A stretch of DNA of 64,000 bases from Flammeovirga sp. OC4 (GTDB lineage Bacteria; Bacteroidota; Bacteroidia; Cytophagales; Flammeovirgaceae), in NCBI RefSeq assembly GCF_000812565.1, contig NZ_JTAM01000047.1, forward strand, positions 20,262-84,261. The letters run 5' to 3'. The position numbers and the translations under genes were made by a program. The notes under the pieces were generated by a model, which worked only from the letters and a program-made list of their open reading frames with translations, was not told where the DNA came from and searched no databases. Positions 19,598-30,011 of the stretch are shown here, in pieces (within the stretch, counting starts at the first letter, position 1; the number at the start of each line of letters is the position of its first letter).

Positions 19598-21094
19598 ATG
19601 ATGAATAAAAAAAATATTTTAGCGGTTTTAACCCTATTATTGTTTGGTGCATGTCAATCAGGCAATAAACCATTAGAGCAAAACGAAACCCCAAAAAAGC
19701 CAAATGTATTATTTATAGCCGTTGACGATTTAAACACTTGGCTGGGTTGTTTGGATAAGTTTTCGAACACCAAAACACCTAATATAGACCGATTAGCCAA
19801 TAGCGGTGTGCTATTTACAAATGCACACTGTCAAGCCCCTTTATGTGGGCCTTCACGAGCATCAGTGATGACAGGTTTAAGACCTTCCACAACGGGTATA
19901 TATGGCATGACAGAAGATAACAATGTGAGATGGAAAGGTAATGATGCGACAAAAGATATTACTTTTCTTCCAGAGTATTTTCGTGAGAATGGTTATTACA
20001 CTATGGGGATTGGGAAGCTATTTCATAAACATGCACCAGATAATGTTTTTCATGAATCAGGCGGAAGGTACAAAGGATTTGGTCCTTACCCTAAAGAGCG
20101 TTTTGTTTGGGATGGTGTGGGAACTTCAGACCGAAAAAGATATGGCAAAACAAGTACAGACTGGGGAGCGTTTCCTGAAGCGGATTCATTGATGCCTGAT
20201 CATGAATCGGTCAATTGGGTTAATGAAAGATTGAATCGTAAATATGATCAACCGTTCTTCCTTGCACTTGGTATCTTACGTCCTCACGTACCACTTTATG
20301 TTCCTCAAAAGTGGTTTGATTTACATCCGCTAGATAGTATAGAAGTTACACCTTATCAACCTGATGACTTAGAGGATGTACCCCCTATAGCATTAAAAAT
20401 TAATGACCTACCCATGATGCCCACTACTGAATGGGCCAAAGAAAGTGGCGAATGGAAAAAAATCATCCAAGCTTATTTAGCATGTGTGAGTTTTGTGGAT
20501 TATGAGATTGGAAGAGCACTAGATGCGTTAGAAAATAGTCAATATGCTGATAATACCGTCATTGTACTATGGTCAGATCACGGCTACAGACTTGGCCAAA
20601 AAGGGACATTTGCCAAACATGCTTTATGGGAATCAGCTACAAATGCACCATTGATTTTTGCAGGTCCTGGAGTACCTCAAAACAAAGTAATAGATACCCC
20701 GGCAGAAATGTTATCCATTTACCCTACGTTGTTAGAACTTTGCGGATTGCCGGCGAATAACAAAAATGAAGGACGTAGTTTAGTCTCTACAATGAATGGA
20801 GAAGCAGAGGAAAATGCCTTTGCAATGACTACTTTCGGCTATAAAAATCATGCAGTAAAATCAGGTGGATTCAGATACATTCAATATGAAGATGGAGGGG
20901 AGGAATTATATGATCATACTGTTGATCCTAATGAATTTACTAATGAAGCAAATAATGAAAAATACAAGGAGCAATTAAATCAACTGAAAGGCTATTTACC
21001 TAAAGTAAACAAAAAATGGGATCAACATTCGGCTTATAAGTTTCAACCTTACTTTGTAGAGCAAAAAGAAAGAGTAAATAACGAGGTACAATAA
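19598..21094 (+). CDS. S1 family sulfatase (iduronate-2-sulfatase-like)
   Basis: 498-residue lipoprotein ('LLLFGAC-QSG'). The formylglycine motif is Cys83-Gly-Pro-Ser-Arg in 'LCGPSRASVMTG', the form matured by FGE or anaerobic sulfatase-maturing enzymes. Metal ligands are Asp43/Asp44 in 'AVDDLN' and 'WSDHGYRLGQKG' further on. The family hydrolyses sulfate esters on sugars; in an ulvan locus the likely target is rhamnose-3-sulfate or a sulfated oligosaccharide end. Two adjacent ATGs (19598 and 19601) could serve as the start. The gap of 133 bases before it leaves room for a separate promoter. Confidence 0.9.
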   Translation: MMNKKNILAVLTLLLFGACQSGNKPLEQNETPKKPNVLFIAVDDLNTWLGCLDKFSNTKTPNIDRLANSGVLFTNAHCQAPLCGPSRASVMTGLRPSTTGIYGMTEDNNVRWKGNDATKDITFLPEYFRENGYYTMGIGKLFHKHAPDNVFHESGGRYKGFGPYPKERFVWDGVGTSDRKRYGKTSTDWGAFPEADSLMPDHESVNWVNERLNRKYDQPFFLALGILRPHVPLYVPQKWFDLHPLDSIEVTPYQPDDLEDVPPIALKINDLPMMPTTEWAKESGEWKKIIQAYLACVSFVDYEIGRALDALENSQYADNTVIVLWSDHGYRLGQKGTFAKHALWESATNAPLIFAGPGVPQNKVIDTPAEMLSIYPTLLELCGLPANNKNEGRSLVSTMNGEAEENAFAMTTFGYKNHAVKSGGFRYIQYEDGGEELYDHTVDPNEFTNEANNEKYKEQLNQLKGYLPKVNKKWDQHSAYKFQPYFVEQKERVNNEVQ

Positions 21095-21355
21095 TATACA
21101 AATTGTAATATGAATAATGGTGTTGCATTATTTCACCACTTTTTTAGACTATTGTAAAGGCTTGAACTTCTACCTTTAATACAACAATTCAGACAGCTTC
21201 AATTTTTAAAGTCTCTTCTCTAAGGGCTTTAAAAGTTGAAGTTCGTATCAGTAAATAGTGCTTCATTTAAAAGTATATTATTTTAAGTTAGTAGAAATTC
21301 AATTTTACACTTAGGCAATATATTTTAATTGGAGAAATGGAAAAAATAGATTGAA

Positions 21356-23185
21356 ATGAAACAACTACTAACACTCTTTATATTATTACTTTCATTAGCG
21401 TCCTTTGCTAATGAACCTTTACTTCAAAATACGTATTCCAGAGAAGGAATTTCATTAAATGGAAGATGGAATTATATCGTTGATGTTTATGAATCGGGGT
21501 ATTACAATTATAGAAGGGAACCGCATGATCAAACTGAAAACCCTGGTTCTGGGGCTTTCTTTTTAAATAAAAAAGCAAAAAGTAAACAAGAGAGAGTGGA
21601 GTATGATTTTGATTACGCTCCTACTATGGTGGTTCCTGGAGACTGGAATTCTCAAAAGGAAAATTTATTTTACTATGAAGGGACATTGTGGTATAAAAAA
21701 TCATTTGATATTCCTGATTTTGACCCAACCCAAAGGTACTACTTACATTTTGGAGCCGTAAATTATGTAGCTGATGTGTATGTCAATGGCCAAAAGCTGG
21801 GTACTCATAAAGGTGGGTTTACTCCTTTTAATTTTGAGATGACGGATGTTGTTCAATCGAAAGACAATTTTGTGATTGTAAAGGTGGACAATAAACGTTC
21901 CGCTGACGAAGTACCTACTTTGAGTACAGATTGGTGGAACTATGGAGGAATAACAAGAAATGTGACGATTTATGCATTAAGTGAGACGTTTATAGAAGAC
22001 TACAGCCTGCAACTGGATAAAGAAAATGATGGGTTAATTAGTGGTTATGTCCGTTTAAATGGAAATCATAAAGGAGAATTAGAAGTCACAATTCGAATTC
22101 CAGAATTAAACATCAAAGAGAAAGTCAAAACAAATAAGGAAGGTTTTGTGAAAGTAGATTTTCCGGTTAAAAACCTTCAGAAATGGAGTGATCAATCCCC
22201 AATATTGTATGATGTAATTCTTTCTACAGAAAATGACAAAGTAGAAGATAGAATTGGTTTTCGTCAGATTAAAACGCAGGGTGCTGACATTTTGTTGAAT
22301 GGAGAAAAAGTGTTTTTGAAAGGCATAGCTATTCATGAAGAAAACGTAATGAGAGGCGGTAGAGCTTATTCTATGGAGGATGCAAAAATCCTTTTAGGTT
22401 GGGCAAAAGAATTGGGATGCAATTTTGTGAGATTAGCCCACTATCCACACAATGAAAATATGGCCCGCTTAGCAGACGAAATGGGTTTGTTGGTTTGGGA
22501 AGAAATACCAGTGTATTGGACAATTGAATGGACGAATGAAACCACTTATCAAAAAGCAGAAAAACAGCTTACGGAAGTAATTACAAGAGATAAAAACAGG
22601 GCTTCAGTGATCATTTGGTCTATGGCCAATGAAACCCCACAATCTGAAGAACGCCTTACTTTTTTAACTCGATTGGCTAAATCAACAAGACAATTAGACA
22701 ATACCCGATTGATCACGGCGGCGTTGGAAGATCATGGTAAAAAGGAAGATCCCAATATCATGGTCGTAGAAGATAAGTTTGCGGATGTAGTAGATATCCT
22801 AAGTTTCAATCAGTACTATGGATGGTACGGGGGAACTGTAGAGAATATTAAAAATATCCGTTGGGAAATTGATAAAAATAAACCTGTTATTATTTCTGAA
22901 TTTGGGGCAGGAGCATTGCAAGGGTATCATGCAGATGAAAACACGATATGGAGTGAAGAACATCAGGATTTACTTTACAGAGAAACGTTACCTACACTCG
23001 CAAAAATCCCTCAACTAAGTGGTATTTCTCCTTGGATTTTAGTCGATTTCAGGTCTCCAAGAAGGATGCATGATGTTTATCAAAATGGTTGGAATCGAAA
23101 AGGTTTGATCTCGGAAACAGGCAACAGAAAGAAAGCATTTTACACATTACAGAATTTTTATAAAAAAGTAGTAGACACTCTCTAA
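21356..23185 (+). CDS. GH2 family beta-glucuronidase
   Basis: 609 residues with a cleavable signal peptide ('LLSLASFA-NE'). Three GH2 domains: jelly roll (~25-205), Ig-like (~215-300) and TIM barrel (~300-600). The acid/base Glu426 lies in 'WSMANETPQ' and the nucleophile Glu515 in 'VIISEFGAGALQGYH'. Length and these motifs fit beta-glucuronidases better than beta-galactosidases. It would release D-glucuronate from the non-reducing ends of ulvan oligosaccharides, complementing the unsaturated glucuronyl hydrolase encoded 14 bases downstream. An AT-rich gap of 261 bases precedes it; a weak AATAATG/CATTATT hairpin near 21113 could end the preceding sulfatase transcript. Confidence 0.85.
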   Translation: MKQLLTLFILLLSLASFANEPLLQNTYSREGISLNGRWNYIVDVYESGYYNYRREPHDQTENPGSGAFFLNKKAKSKQERVEYDFDYAPTMVVPGDWNSQKENLFYYEGTLWYKKSFDIPDFDPTQRYYLHFGAVNYVADVYVNGQKLGTHKGGFTPFNFEMTDVVQSKDNFVIVKVDNKRSADEVPTLSTDWWNYGGITRNVTIYALSETFIEDYSLQLDKENDGLISGYVRLNGNHKGELEVTIRIPELNIKEKVKTNKEGFVKVDFPVKNLQKWSDQSPILYDVILSTENDKVEDRIGFRQIKTQGADILLNGEKVFLKGIAIHEENVMRGGRAYSMEDAKILLGWAKELGCNFVRLAHYPHNENMARLADEMGLLVWEEIPVYWTIEWTNETTYQKAEKQLTEVITRDKNRASVIIWSMANETPQSEERLTFLTRLAKSTRQLDNTRLITAALEDHGKKEDPNIMVVEDKFADVVDILSFNQYYGWYGGTVENIKNIRWEIDKNKPVIISEFGAGALQGYHADENTIWSEEHQDLLYRETLPTLAKIPQLSGISPWILVDFRSPRRMHDVYQNGWNRKGLISETGNRKKAFYTLQNFYKKVVDTL

Positions 23186-23199
23186 CAAACAATAAAGAA

Positions 23200-24354
23200 A
23201 TGAATAGATTATTAATTATAACAGCATGTGTTTTTGGACTTTTTGCATGTAAAAATGAAACACATCAAAGTAAAAATATTATAGAACGATCGGCTAAACA
23301 ATATGGCGTTTTAGTGAGATCGGCTTATGCTGAAAACAAAGTACCACGAAGTACTGATGAACATGGTGAAGTAGAGTGGGCAAGAAGAAAAATGGACTGG
23401 ACCCAAGGGTTCTTTCCGGGTGCATGTTGGAAATTATATGAAAATACAAAAGACCCTAAATGGAAAGATGCGGCTATGCACTTTCAGAACCTTTTTGTAG
23501 AAGTGAAAGATATCGCGACCACACATGATCTAGGTTTTATGTTTTACTGTTCTTTTGGAGAAGGCTATAAACTCACCAAAAATGAGGAGTTTAAGCAAGT
23601 AGTGATTGATGCTTCAAATGCTTTGATGAAGCGATTTGATCCTAAGGTGGGTTGTATTAAAAGTTGGGATTTTGGTAAGGAAAAGTGGACTTACCCAGTG
23701 ATCATCGATAATATGCTGAACCTTGAAATGTTATTTGAGGCCTCGATTCTAACAGGAGATGACAAATACAAAAAAGTGGCCATCAGTCATGCAAACAAAA
23801 CATTAGAGCATCATTTTAGAGAGGATTACAGCACATGGCACGTTGTAGATTACAATCCAATAGATGGTTCGGTGACTAAGAAGTTGACACATCAGGGATA
23901 TGGTGATGAAACGAGTTGGGCGAGAGGTCAAGGTTGGGCATTGTATGGTTATACAATGTGTTATAGATATACAAAAGATCCAAGGTATTTAGAACAAGCG
24001 AAAAAAGTGGCGACTTTGATCCACAAGCATTTGCCTGAAGACTTTGTTCCAGTTTGGGATTTTGATGTGAAGGATCCAAAGAATCAATACAGAGATGCCT
24101 CAGCGGCATGTGTTTATGCCTCGGCATTGGTAGAACTGTATCAGTTTACAAACGATCAAGAGCATAAGCTTTTAGCAGAAAATATTATCGCTTCATTAAG
24201 TTCTGATAAATACTTCTCTGCGTACAAAGACAATCAAGGTTTTTTACTGAAACATAGCGTAGGAAACTGGCCTAGAGATAGCGAAATTGATGTATCATTG
24301 AATTATGCCGACTATTATTTTTTAGAGGCAGTGACACGAATCCAAAAACTGTAA
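23200..24354 (+). CDS. GH88-type unsaturated glucuronyl hydrolase
   Basis: 384-residue lipoprotein ('CVFGLFAC-KNE') with the alpha/alpha six-barrel of GH88. The two catalytic Asp residues of Bacillus UGL appear as Asp110 in 'TTHDLGFMFYCSFG' and Asp170 in 'IIDNMLNLEML', 60 residues apart as expected. 'ETSWARGQGWALYGY' is a further family signature. It hydrolyses the 4,5-unsaturated uronate left at the non-reducing end by ulvan lyases. It lies 14 bases after the GH2 beta-glucuronidase and before the PL25 lyase, completing a lyase plus clean-up set. Confidence 0.9.
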   Translation: MNRLLIITACVFGLFACKNETHQSKNIIERSAKQYGVLVRSAYAENKVPRSTDEHGEVEWARRKMDWTQGFFPGACWKLYENTKDPKWKDAAMHFQNLFVEVKDIATTHDLGFMFYCSFGEGYKLTKNEEFKQVVIDASNALMKRFDPKVGCIKSWDFGKEKWTYPVIIDNMLNLEMLFEASILTGDDKYKKVAISHANKTLEHHFREDYSTWHVVDYNPIDGSVTKKLTHQGYGDETSWARGQGWALYGYTMCYRYTKDPRYLEQAKKVATLIHKHLPEDFVPVWDFDVKDPKNQYRDASAACVYASALVELYQFTNDQEHKLLAENIIASLSSDKYFSAYKDNQGFLLKHSVGNWPRDSEIDVSLNYADYYFLEAVTRIQKL

Positions 24355-24376
24355 GGGTAAACCTACGTGTTTACCC
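24355..24376 (+). terminator. Hairpin after the GH88 gene
   Basis: GGGTAAAC and GTTTACCC form a perfect 8-bp stem with a 6-base loop immediately after the stop codon. No T-run follows, so it may stabilise a 3' end or attenuate rather than fully terminate. Confidence 0.5.
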
Positions 24377-24462
24377 GCCTGTATGTACTGTTTACATAGA
24401 AGGTACAAATCATTCGTATAAGCAGAACAACCTCTTTTAAGAAATCAGAAAAGCATATAAAA

Positions 24463-25836
24463 ATGAAAAGATATATCAATAAAACATTTAATCTCTTACT
24501 GATCATTCAGTGCCTCTTTTTAAATATTTCCGTATTTGGACAAGAGGTGGATTATTTCTCCAACAATGCTTTAGGTAATCCCATCGTTGGACATGCCGGA
24601 GAATACTATAAAGGAGTAACTTATGTGACTTATCAAGGAGAGAAAGAAGATCCTTACGTAGCCGCTTACAACCATAAAACCAAAAAATGGACTGGTCCTT
24701 ACAAGGCCGGAACAAGTTTATTGGGTAAGAAACCCGGTAAAATTGATAATCATGGAAAGCCTACATTGGTTGTTGATGGAGAAGGCTATATTCATATCGT
24801 TTTTGGAGGACATGGTGGATCACCAGAAATGGGTAAAAACCCACTAGGCAACTACAATTGTGGAAAGCAAATTCATGTTGTATCAAAACGCCCGATGGAC
24901 ATTTCTAGCTGGGAAGTGGTGGACAATCTAACACCCTTTGCCACATATAGTCAATTTATCAAAATGGACAATGGAGATATCTACCTATTCTTCCGACATG
25001 GGGCCCATCGTAGTAATTGGGTGTATCAAGTTTCTAAAGACAATTGTAAAACTTTTTCTCCTCTGAAATCCATTGTCAAAGCTAAACCTACAGCTCCCAC
25101 AAAAATATGCAATGACGTATACGATTCATGGTACTTAGATTTTCACAAAGGAAATAATAATGACATCATGGTAGCTTATAATTATCATGTTTGTCAGAAT
25201 ATGCGACCACATACTAGTGAGCGTCATAACTGCTATTATATGAAACTAGATACAGAAAAAGATGAATGGTATAATGTAGAAGGAGAAGCTTTGGAAATGC
25301 CCGTAACTAAAGAATATGCAGATAAAAAGACAATCGTTATCAATACAGGAGAGAAATGGGGACATATCGGTAGAGCAACTGTAAACAGTGAAGGTCACCC
25401 TCATGTGTATTGGTATGATGGAGAGCCTAATCATTCAAATCATGGAGGTCCAAAGAAAATTACTAACTATCATTGGACAGGGAAAAAATGGTCAGGAAAT
25501 GATACCAATTTACCAGTAGAAGGAAGAGGAGATTTACGAATGGGTGATCACCCATCAATGTACTATTTATTAGGCTATAATGAGGGGGAATCATCAAAAG
25601 TAGCTTGGTGGAATAGCAAAAATGCAGGTAAAAGCTTTTCCAAAGGAGAGGCATTGATTGAAGGAAAAGGACCGACATTCAAACTCTCCAACTTTATAAG
25701 AAATGCTCATCCTGATGCAAGAATTATTGCCACTCAAAAAATTGAGGGCACTGATTATTCTAAAGTATTTCTTTTGGGAGACCAAGGTCCTATAAAGCGA
25801 TTGAAAAAAGAGGCGGATATTTTAATTAATAACTAA
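24463..25836 (+). CDS. PL25-type ulvan lyase
   Basis: 457 residues: signal peptide ('NISVFG-QE') then a BNR-4-like seven-bladed propeller. Residues I recall as catalytic in the Pseudoalteromonas PL25 enzyme (His123, His143, Tyr188, Arg204) have counterparts at identical spacing: His97 ('DNHGKPT'), His117 ('GGHGGS'), Tyr162 ('TYSQF') and Arg178 ('FFRHGAHRS'). This supports an active endo-lyase on ulvan. It has no T9SS sorting domain, unlike the PL24 enzymes, so it may work in the periplasm or be released. The sulfatase behind it starts 2 bases after its stop codon. Confidence 0.88.
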   Translation: MKRYINKTFNLLLIIQCLFLNISVFGQEVDYFSNNALGNPIVGHAGEYYKGVTYVTYQGEKEDPYVAAYNHKTKKWTGPYKAGTSLLGKKPGKIDNHGKPTLVVDGEGYIHIVFGGHGGSPEMGKNPLGNYNCGKQIHVVSKRPMDISSWEVVDNLTPFATYSQFIKMDNGDIYLFFRHGAHRSNWVYQVSKDNCKTFSPLKSIVKAKPTAPTKICNDVYDSWYLDFHKGNNNDIMVAYNYHVCQNMRPHTSERHNCYYMKLDTEKDEWYNVEGEALEMPVTKEYADKKTIVINTGEKWGHIGRATVNSEGHPHVYWYDGEPNHSNHGGPKKITNYHWTGKKWSGNDTNLPVEGRGDLRMGDHPSMYYLLGYNEGESSKVAWWNSKNAGKSFSKGEALIEGKGPTFKLSNFIRNAHPDARIIATQKIEGTDYSKVFLLGDQGPIKRLKKEADILINN

Positions 25837-25838
25837 AA

Positions 25839-27428
25839 ATGGAAAGGTATATTAATAAGTCTATCATACTTCTATCCACATTGTTGATGTGGAGTTGTCA
25901 GCTACAAAAACCTCAAAAGGAAATATCAAAACCTAATATCTTATTCATTTTAGCAGATGATTTAGGGTATTCTGATTTGAGCTGTATGGGAAGTGACTAT
26001 TATGAAACGCCCAATATCGATGGTATTGCCAATCAAGGAATGGTCTTTACCAACGGGTATGCTGGGTGTCAGGTGTGTAGTCCATCAAGGGCAACGATTA
26101 TGACCGGTCAATTTACGGCACGTCATGGAATCACAGACTGGATTGGTTCACCGGAAGGAGAAAAGTGGCGAAAGAAAAAGCGTTTTACGAAGGTACTTCC
26201 TGCTTACTACAAGCACCATATGGATACCAGTACAGTGACGCTCCCTATGGCTTTAAAAGAAGGTGGTTACACTACTTTTTTTGCAGGGAAATGGCATTTG
26301 GGAGAAAAAGGATTTTATCCCGATGATTTTGGCTTTGACATCAATATTGGTGGGTATCATAGTGGAAGCCCTAGAGGCGGTTACTTTGCTCCATTCAACA
26401 ATCCCAACTTAAAGAATAAAGAAAAAGGGGAGAACCTTTCAATGCGTTTGGCGAAAGAGACTATCCAATTTATTGAAAGCTCAAAAGATAAACCGTTCTT
26501 GGCTTACCTTTCATTTTATGCGGTGCATGGACCTATTCAAACATCAAAAGAAAGGTGGGAGAAATACAGAAGAAAAGCAGAGGAACAAGGAATTGATACC
26601 ACTGGTTTTGAAGAGGGAGATTTACTCCCCATGCGAAAACATCAAGACAACCCTGTATATGCAGGCCTGATCGAGCAAATGGACGATGCCGTTGGGATGG
26701 TACTTGATGCATTAAAACAAAATGGATTAGATAAAAATACGATTGTAGTTTTCACTTCAGACAATGGAGGCGTTGTTTCTGGTGATAATTATTCAACCAA
26801 TTGCCTTCCCCTCAAAGGAGGAAAAGGCTACCAATGGGAAGGTGGAATCAGAGTACCTTACATCGTTAATGTACCTTGGATGAAAAGCAAAGGAGAGAAG
26901 AGCGAAACACCCGTAGCAGGAAGCGACTTTTATCCTACTCTTTTAGATTTGGCAGGGTTGCCATTGAAACCAGAAAATCACGCAGATGGTCAAAGTATTC
27001 TACCCGTTTTAAAAGGCAAAAAACTAAAGGAACGTCCTCTCTATTGGCATTACCCTCATTACGGAAATCAAGGCGGAAGACCTGTATCTATCGTAAGGCA
27101 AGGCGATTGGAAATTGATTCATTTTTGGGAAGATGGACATGATGAACTGTATAACTTATCGGTTGATATTCATGAGGATCATGATCTATCTTCACAAGAA
27201 GAAAAAAGGACAAAAGCTCTATCAAATCAGTTGCTGACTTGGTTGAAAAGTGTAGGGGCAAACTACCCAACTTCAGACCCAAAATACGATGCAAAGAAAG
27301 AAGCTAAAGTTATTGCCAAGAAAAAAGAAAGGGTGTTTAAGCACCATGAAAAGTTGCGTTTAGAAATGCTGAAAGCGGATTGGCAACCGAATGATGATTG
27401 GTGGGGGAGTGTTCCTACGGTAGATTAA
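25839..27428 (+). CDS. S1 family sulfatase (arylsulfatase A-like)
   Basis: 529-residue lipoprotein ('LLMWSC-QLQ'). The formylglycine motif is Cys80-Ser-Pro-Ser-Arg in 'VCSPSRATIMTGQ'. Asp40/Asp41 ('LADDLGYSD') and 'FTSDNGG' are metal-site segments, and 'GKWHLGEKG' carries the usual Lys and His. The C-terminus is long and Lys-rich. It differs from the 19598 sulfatase in the active-site flanks, so it probably attacks a different sulfate position or oligosaccharide. A 2-base gap to the PL25 lyase shows they are one transcript and makes this the last gene of the block. Confidence 0.9.
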   Translation: MERYINKSIILLSTLLMWSCQLQKPQKEISKPNILFILADDLGYSDLSCMGSDYYETPNIDGIANQGMVFTNGYAGCQVCSPSRATIMTGQFTARHGITDWIGSPEGEKWRKKKRFTKVLPAYYKHHMDTSTVTLPMALKEGGYTTFFAGKWHLGEKGFYPDDFGFDINIGGYHSGSPRGGYFAPFNNPNLKNKEKGENLSMRLAKETIQFIESSKDKPFLAYLSFYAVHGPIQTSKERWEKYRRKAEEQGIDTTGFEEGDLLPMRKHQDNPVYAGLIEQMDDAVGMVLDALKQNGLDKNTIVVFTSDNGGVVSGDNYSTNCLPLKGGKGYQWEGGIRVPYIVNVPWMKSKGEKSETPVAGSDFYPTLLDLAGLPLKPENHADGQSILPVLKGKKLKERPLYWHYPHYGNQGGRPVSIVRQGDWKLIHFWEDGHDELYNLSVDIHEDHDLSSQEEKRTKALSNQLLTWLKSVGANYPTSDPKYDAKKEAKVIAKKKERVFKHHEKLRLEMLKADWQPNDDWWGSVPTVD

Positions 27429-27483
27429 TTGGATCATGAAAATATTAAAAGCAATAATTATGATCTTATGATTGCTTAACCTT

Positions 27484-27643
27484 TAAGTACTAAAACAAAA
27501 TTATTTAATACTATTTCCAATTATTGTTTTGCGATTACTACCTTGAAAAACGTATGAATAGAACCACTATTTACTATTAATAAGTTGTACTAAGCCAAAA
27601 ATAATTATTGAATTAGTTATCAATTATTTTTGGCTTAGTACTT
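27484..27643. repeat. Palindromic repeat, family 4, copy D
   Basis: A 160-bp segment bounded by AAGTACTAAAACA at the left and its near-complement at the right. Inside is a perfect 20-bp inverted repeat, GTACTAAGCCAAAAATAATT at 27587-27606 with its complement at 27622-27641, around a 15-base loop. It may terminate the sulfatase transcript. The rest of the 798-bp gap (to 28226) is AT-rich; 27811-27860 resembles 30407-30458, and no gene is seen. Confidence 0.6.
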
Positions 27644-28226
27644 ACCAAGAAAAAAGGAATGGTAAATCTCTAATCTTATAAATTGCTATTGAGGAGAATG
27701 AAGGATACCCATATACCTTTAAATGATTTAATAAAACTTCGGCTATACTTAGATTATACAGTGAATTTAATAGTCATTTGATCATAAAACCGAATTAGAT
27801 TTCATACTATTTTACTTTCTTTTTGGATAATATTTCTCAGTATTAGAATCAAATTGCTACCATAAAACAAGCTAACATTTGATCAATAAATTAACTGTTT
27901 CTGAAACCACTTGAAATGGATGAAGTAAAATTTAGAATTATTGAGTTCAGCTACATTATTAGAACAAACTATTGACTTGAATTTGTTACAAATCGAACTG
28001 ATATAGATTGAAAATAGAACCTTTGTTTCCTGATATATATTGGTAAGTATCACTCAATCATTGCAATAGGGAGAAAATATTATCTCTCTAATAGTGTACT
28101 TTTTTATTTGTGACAGGTACATCGTGTTATAGATTGTTACAGTTAAACTATTTAAAATGAATCAGTAAAGTCAATGTATGCTTGATATACAATTAAATAT
28201 CTTATTAAAACTTAAACTATTATTCA

Positions 28227-29846
28227 ATGAAAACGATTCGAATTTTCATGCCTTTGGCATTGATACTTTTTCTATTTATCAGGTGTCAGGGTCCTTTAGA
28301 AGAACACGAAAATGGATTTCAACAGGGAGACAATCAACCACTTGGACATAGTGGAGCAACAGCCAAAGAGTGGTTCAATACTTATACTAATGGTGAACCA
28401 GCTTACATGATGGCTCAAAATGGGGAAAAGATTTATATAGAACCCGTTTGGAAAAGAGCTTTCAGCGTACAAAAGACAGAGCATCTCAAAGTAATCGATG
28501 TACCTATCAGTTCAGATAGAACATTAAACTTTTATTCTTCAGAAGCCAAAGTGAGGAGAGATGCGTCGAATGACCATCGATTTACTTTTTCAATGACTCG
28601 TTTGATTGTGACTCAAAATCGTGAAAATGGCAATGTTTTTCCCTTTTTTATGACAGTTGCATATACTCCTGATTATAGGGAGAAAAAAGGGTTTAATGTT
28701 TACAAAGATCGATTTTTGGAGAAACAGAGTGATCTAGATGCCAATGTATACTATCATAATCTTTCTGGAGAGCTGATTGATGGATATAAATATTTAAATG
28801 GTAAAGTTATTGGACGAATAGCCCCAAATCAAAATAGTGTTTCCATCTCTAATAATGCCAGAACATCTGGTTTAGGCTGTTATGAAGAACCAAGGTATGT
28901 AGAACAAATAGAGTCTTTTTGTACTGAAGCTTATCTAGAAGATGAGCTTTTAAATAAAGAATGTGAAGTTATATCCATTGAAATAGTTATTGATGGTTAT
29001 GATACAATATGTCCTGCAACTGAGGAGGATGAGTTGCCTTCAGGTGGTGGTGGTACTAGTACTTCACCGGATTATTCAAAAACAATTGATTATACACAAC
29101 CTTGTATTCAGGCTCAAACTATAGCAAATATGATAGAAAATGCAGGAGGAGAACCAGGTACTGTAGACTTTAATCAAGCATTTACAGACCTAATTCAAAA
29201 ATGGGAGGATAATGCTTCAAATGAATGGGGTACATTCGTTTATACGCGTGAGATGGAAGGCGAAAGAGAATTAATTCCTCGAGCAAACGATAAAGGTGAT
29301 GAAATATCAGAAGGACTCTCAAATCATCTATGGGCAGGTGTTAGTTCGAGAGCTATTTATCAAAATCCTGTAGCAACTATTCTTGGACAAATTCATACAC
29401 ATCCGAAAGGTTCAAGAAATCCGCCATCAATTTTAGATGTTTACACACTGGCAAATTTATATCAAGATGCTCTGAAAAATAGAAATTTAGGTGTTAATGA
29501 TGATGGCATTAGTGAAGAAGAGTTTCAATATTTTGAAAATCACCATTTTTTGATGACTATTGGAGAAAAAATATGGACCTTACGAATCAATGATTATTCA
29601 GATGTTAGGTCTACATTTGATAAGTTCGGTAGTGTAGAATCAGCTCAAGCAGAATATGAAGATTTAGTATACAATAGGTATTATTCACCTGAAGCAGCTC
29701 TTTATAGGATATTTAAAGATAATATTACACTGTCAGTATCAGATGATGGAACAGATCCAAAAGAATTTTATCCAGTATTGATGAAAACTAACAATGATGG
29801 TGACGGAAGGACAAATGCAAAAGTCTATAAAGATTGTAACGAATAA
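28227..29846 (+). CDS. Lipoprotein with C-terminal JAMM/MPN-like metallopeptidase motif
   Basis: 539-residue lipoprotein ('FLFIRC-QG'). The N-terminal ~270 residues match no family I recognise; a low-complexity Gly/Ser/Thr linker ('SGGGGTSTS') separates the C-terminal domain. That domain holds 'IHTHPKGSRNPPSILD': His390-x-His392-Pro-x7-Ser401-x2-Asp404, exactly the JAMM zinc motif, with Glu candidates upstream. Known JAMM proteins include deubiquitinase-like isopeptidases, RadC/JAB proteins and JAB or DUF4329 toxin domains of polymorphic toxins. I infer a surface-anchored zinc peptidase or toxin-like module; the substrate is unknown. A paralogue (57-60% similar by eye) lies at 32489. The leader before ATG (AAAACTTAAACTATTATTCA) is identical in both. 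Confidence 0.6.
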   Translation: MKTIRIFMPLALILFLFIRCQGPLEEHENGFQQGDNQPLGHSGATAKEWFNTYTNGEPAYMMAQNGEKIYIEPVWKRAFSVQKTEHLKVIDVPISSDRTLNFYSSEAKVRRDASNDHRFTFSMTRLIVTQNRENGNVFPFFMTVAYTPDYREKKGFNVYKDRFLEKQSDLDANVYYHNLSGELIDGYKYLNGKVIGRIAPNQNSVSISNNARTSGLGCYEEPRYVEQIESFCTEAYLEDELLNKECEVISIEIVIDGYDTICPATEEDELPSGGGGTSTSPDYSKTIDYTQPCIQAQTIANMIENAGGEPGTVDFNQAFTDLIQKWEDNASNEWGTFVYTREMEGERELIPRANDKGDEISEGLSNHLWAGVSSRAIYQNPVATILGQIHTHPKGSRNPPSILDVYTLANLYQDALKNRNLGVNDDGISEEEFQYFENHHFLMTIGEKIWTLRINDYSDVRSTFDKFGSVESAQAEYEDLVYNRYYSPEAALYRIFKDNITLSVSDDGTDPKEFYPVLMKTNNDGDGRTNAKVYKDCNE

Positions 29847-29850
29847 AATA

Positions 29851-30010
29851 AGTACTAGGACAGAAGAAAAGGGATAATTTTAGGTTAAGGTTTTTTTATT
29901 CTAATCGAGGCAGATTAGCAGAGCATAGCCTTAGTTACGTGATAAAAATCTAACGAAGAGTAGGATAAAAAAGATAAGATAAAATGTCCCTTTTCATTTG
30001 TCCTAGTGCT
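29851..30010. repeat. Palindromic repeat, family 4, copy A
   Basis: 160-bp element with arms AGTACTAGGACAGAAGAAAA (29851-29870) and the complement of AGCACTAGGACAAATGAAAA at 29987-30010, 21 of 24 positions matching. It starts 5 bases after the stop of the JAMM lipoprotein gene and may also act as its terminator. Confidence 0.65.
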
Positions 30011-30011
30011 T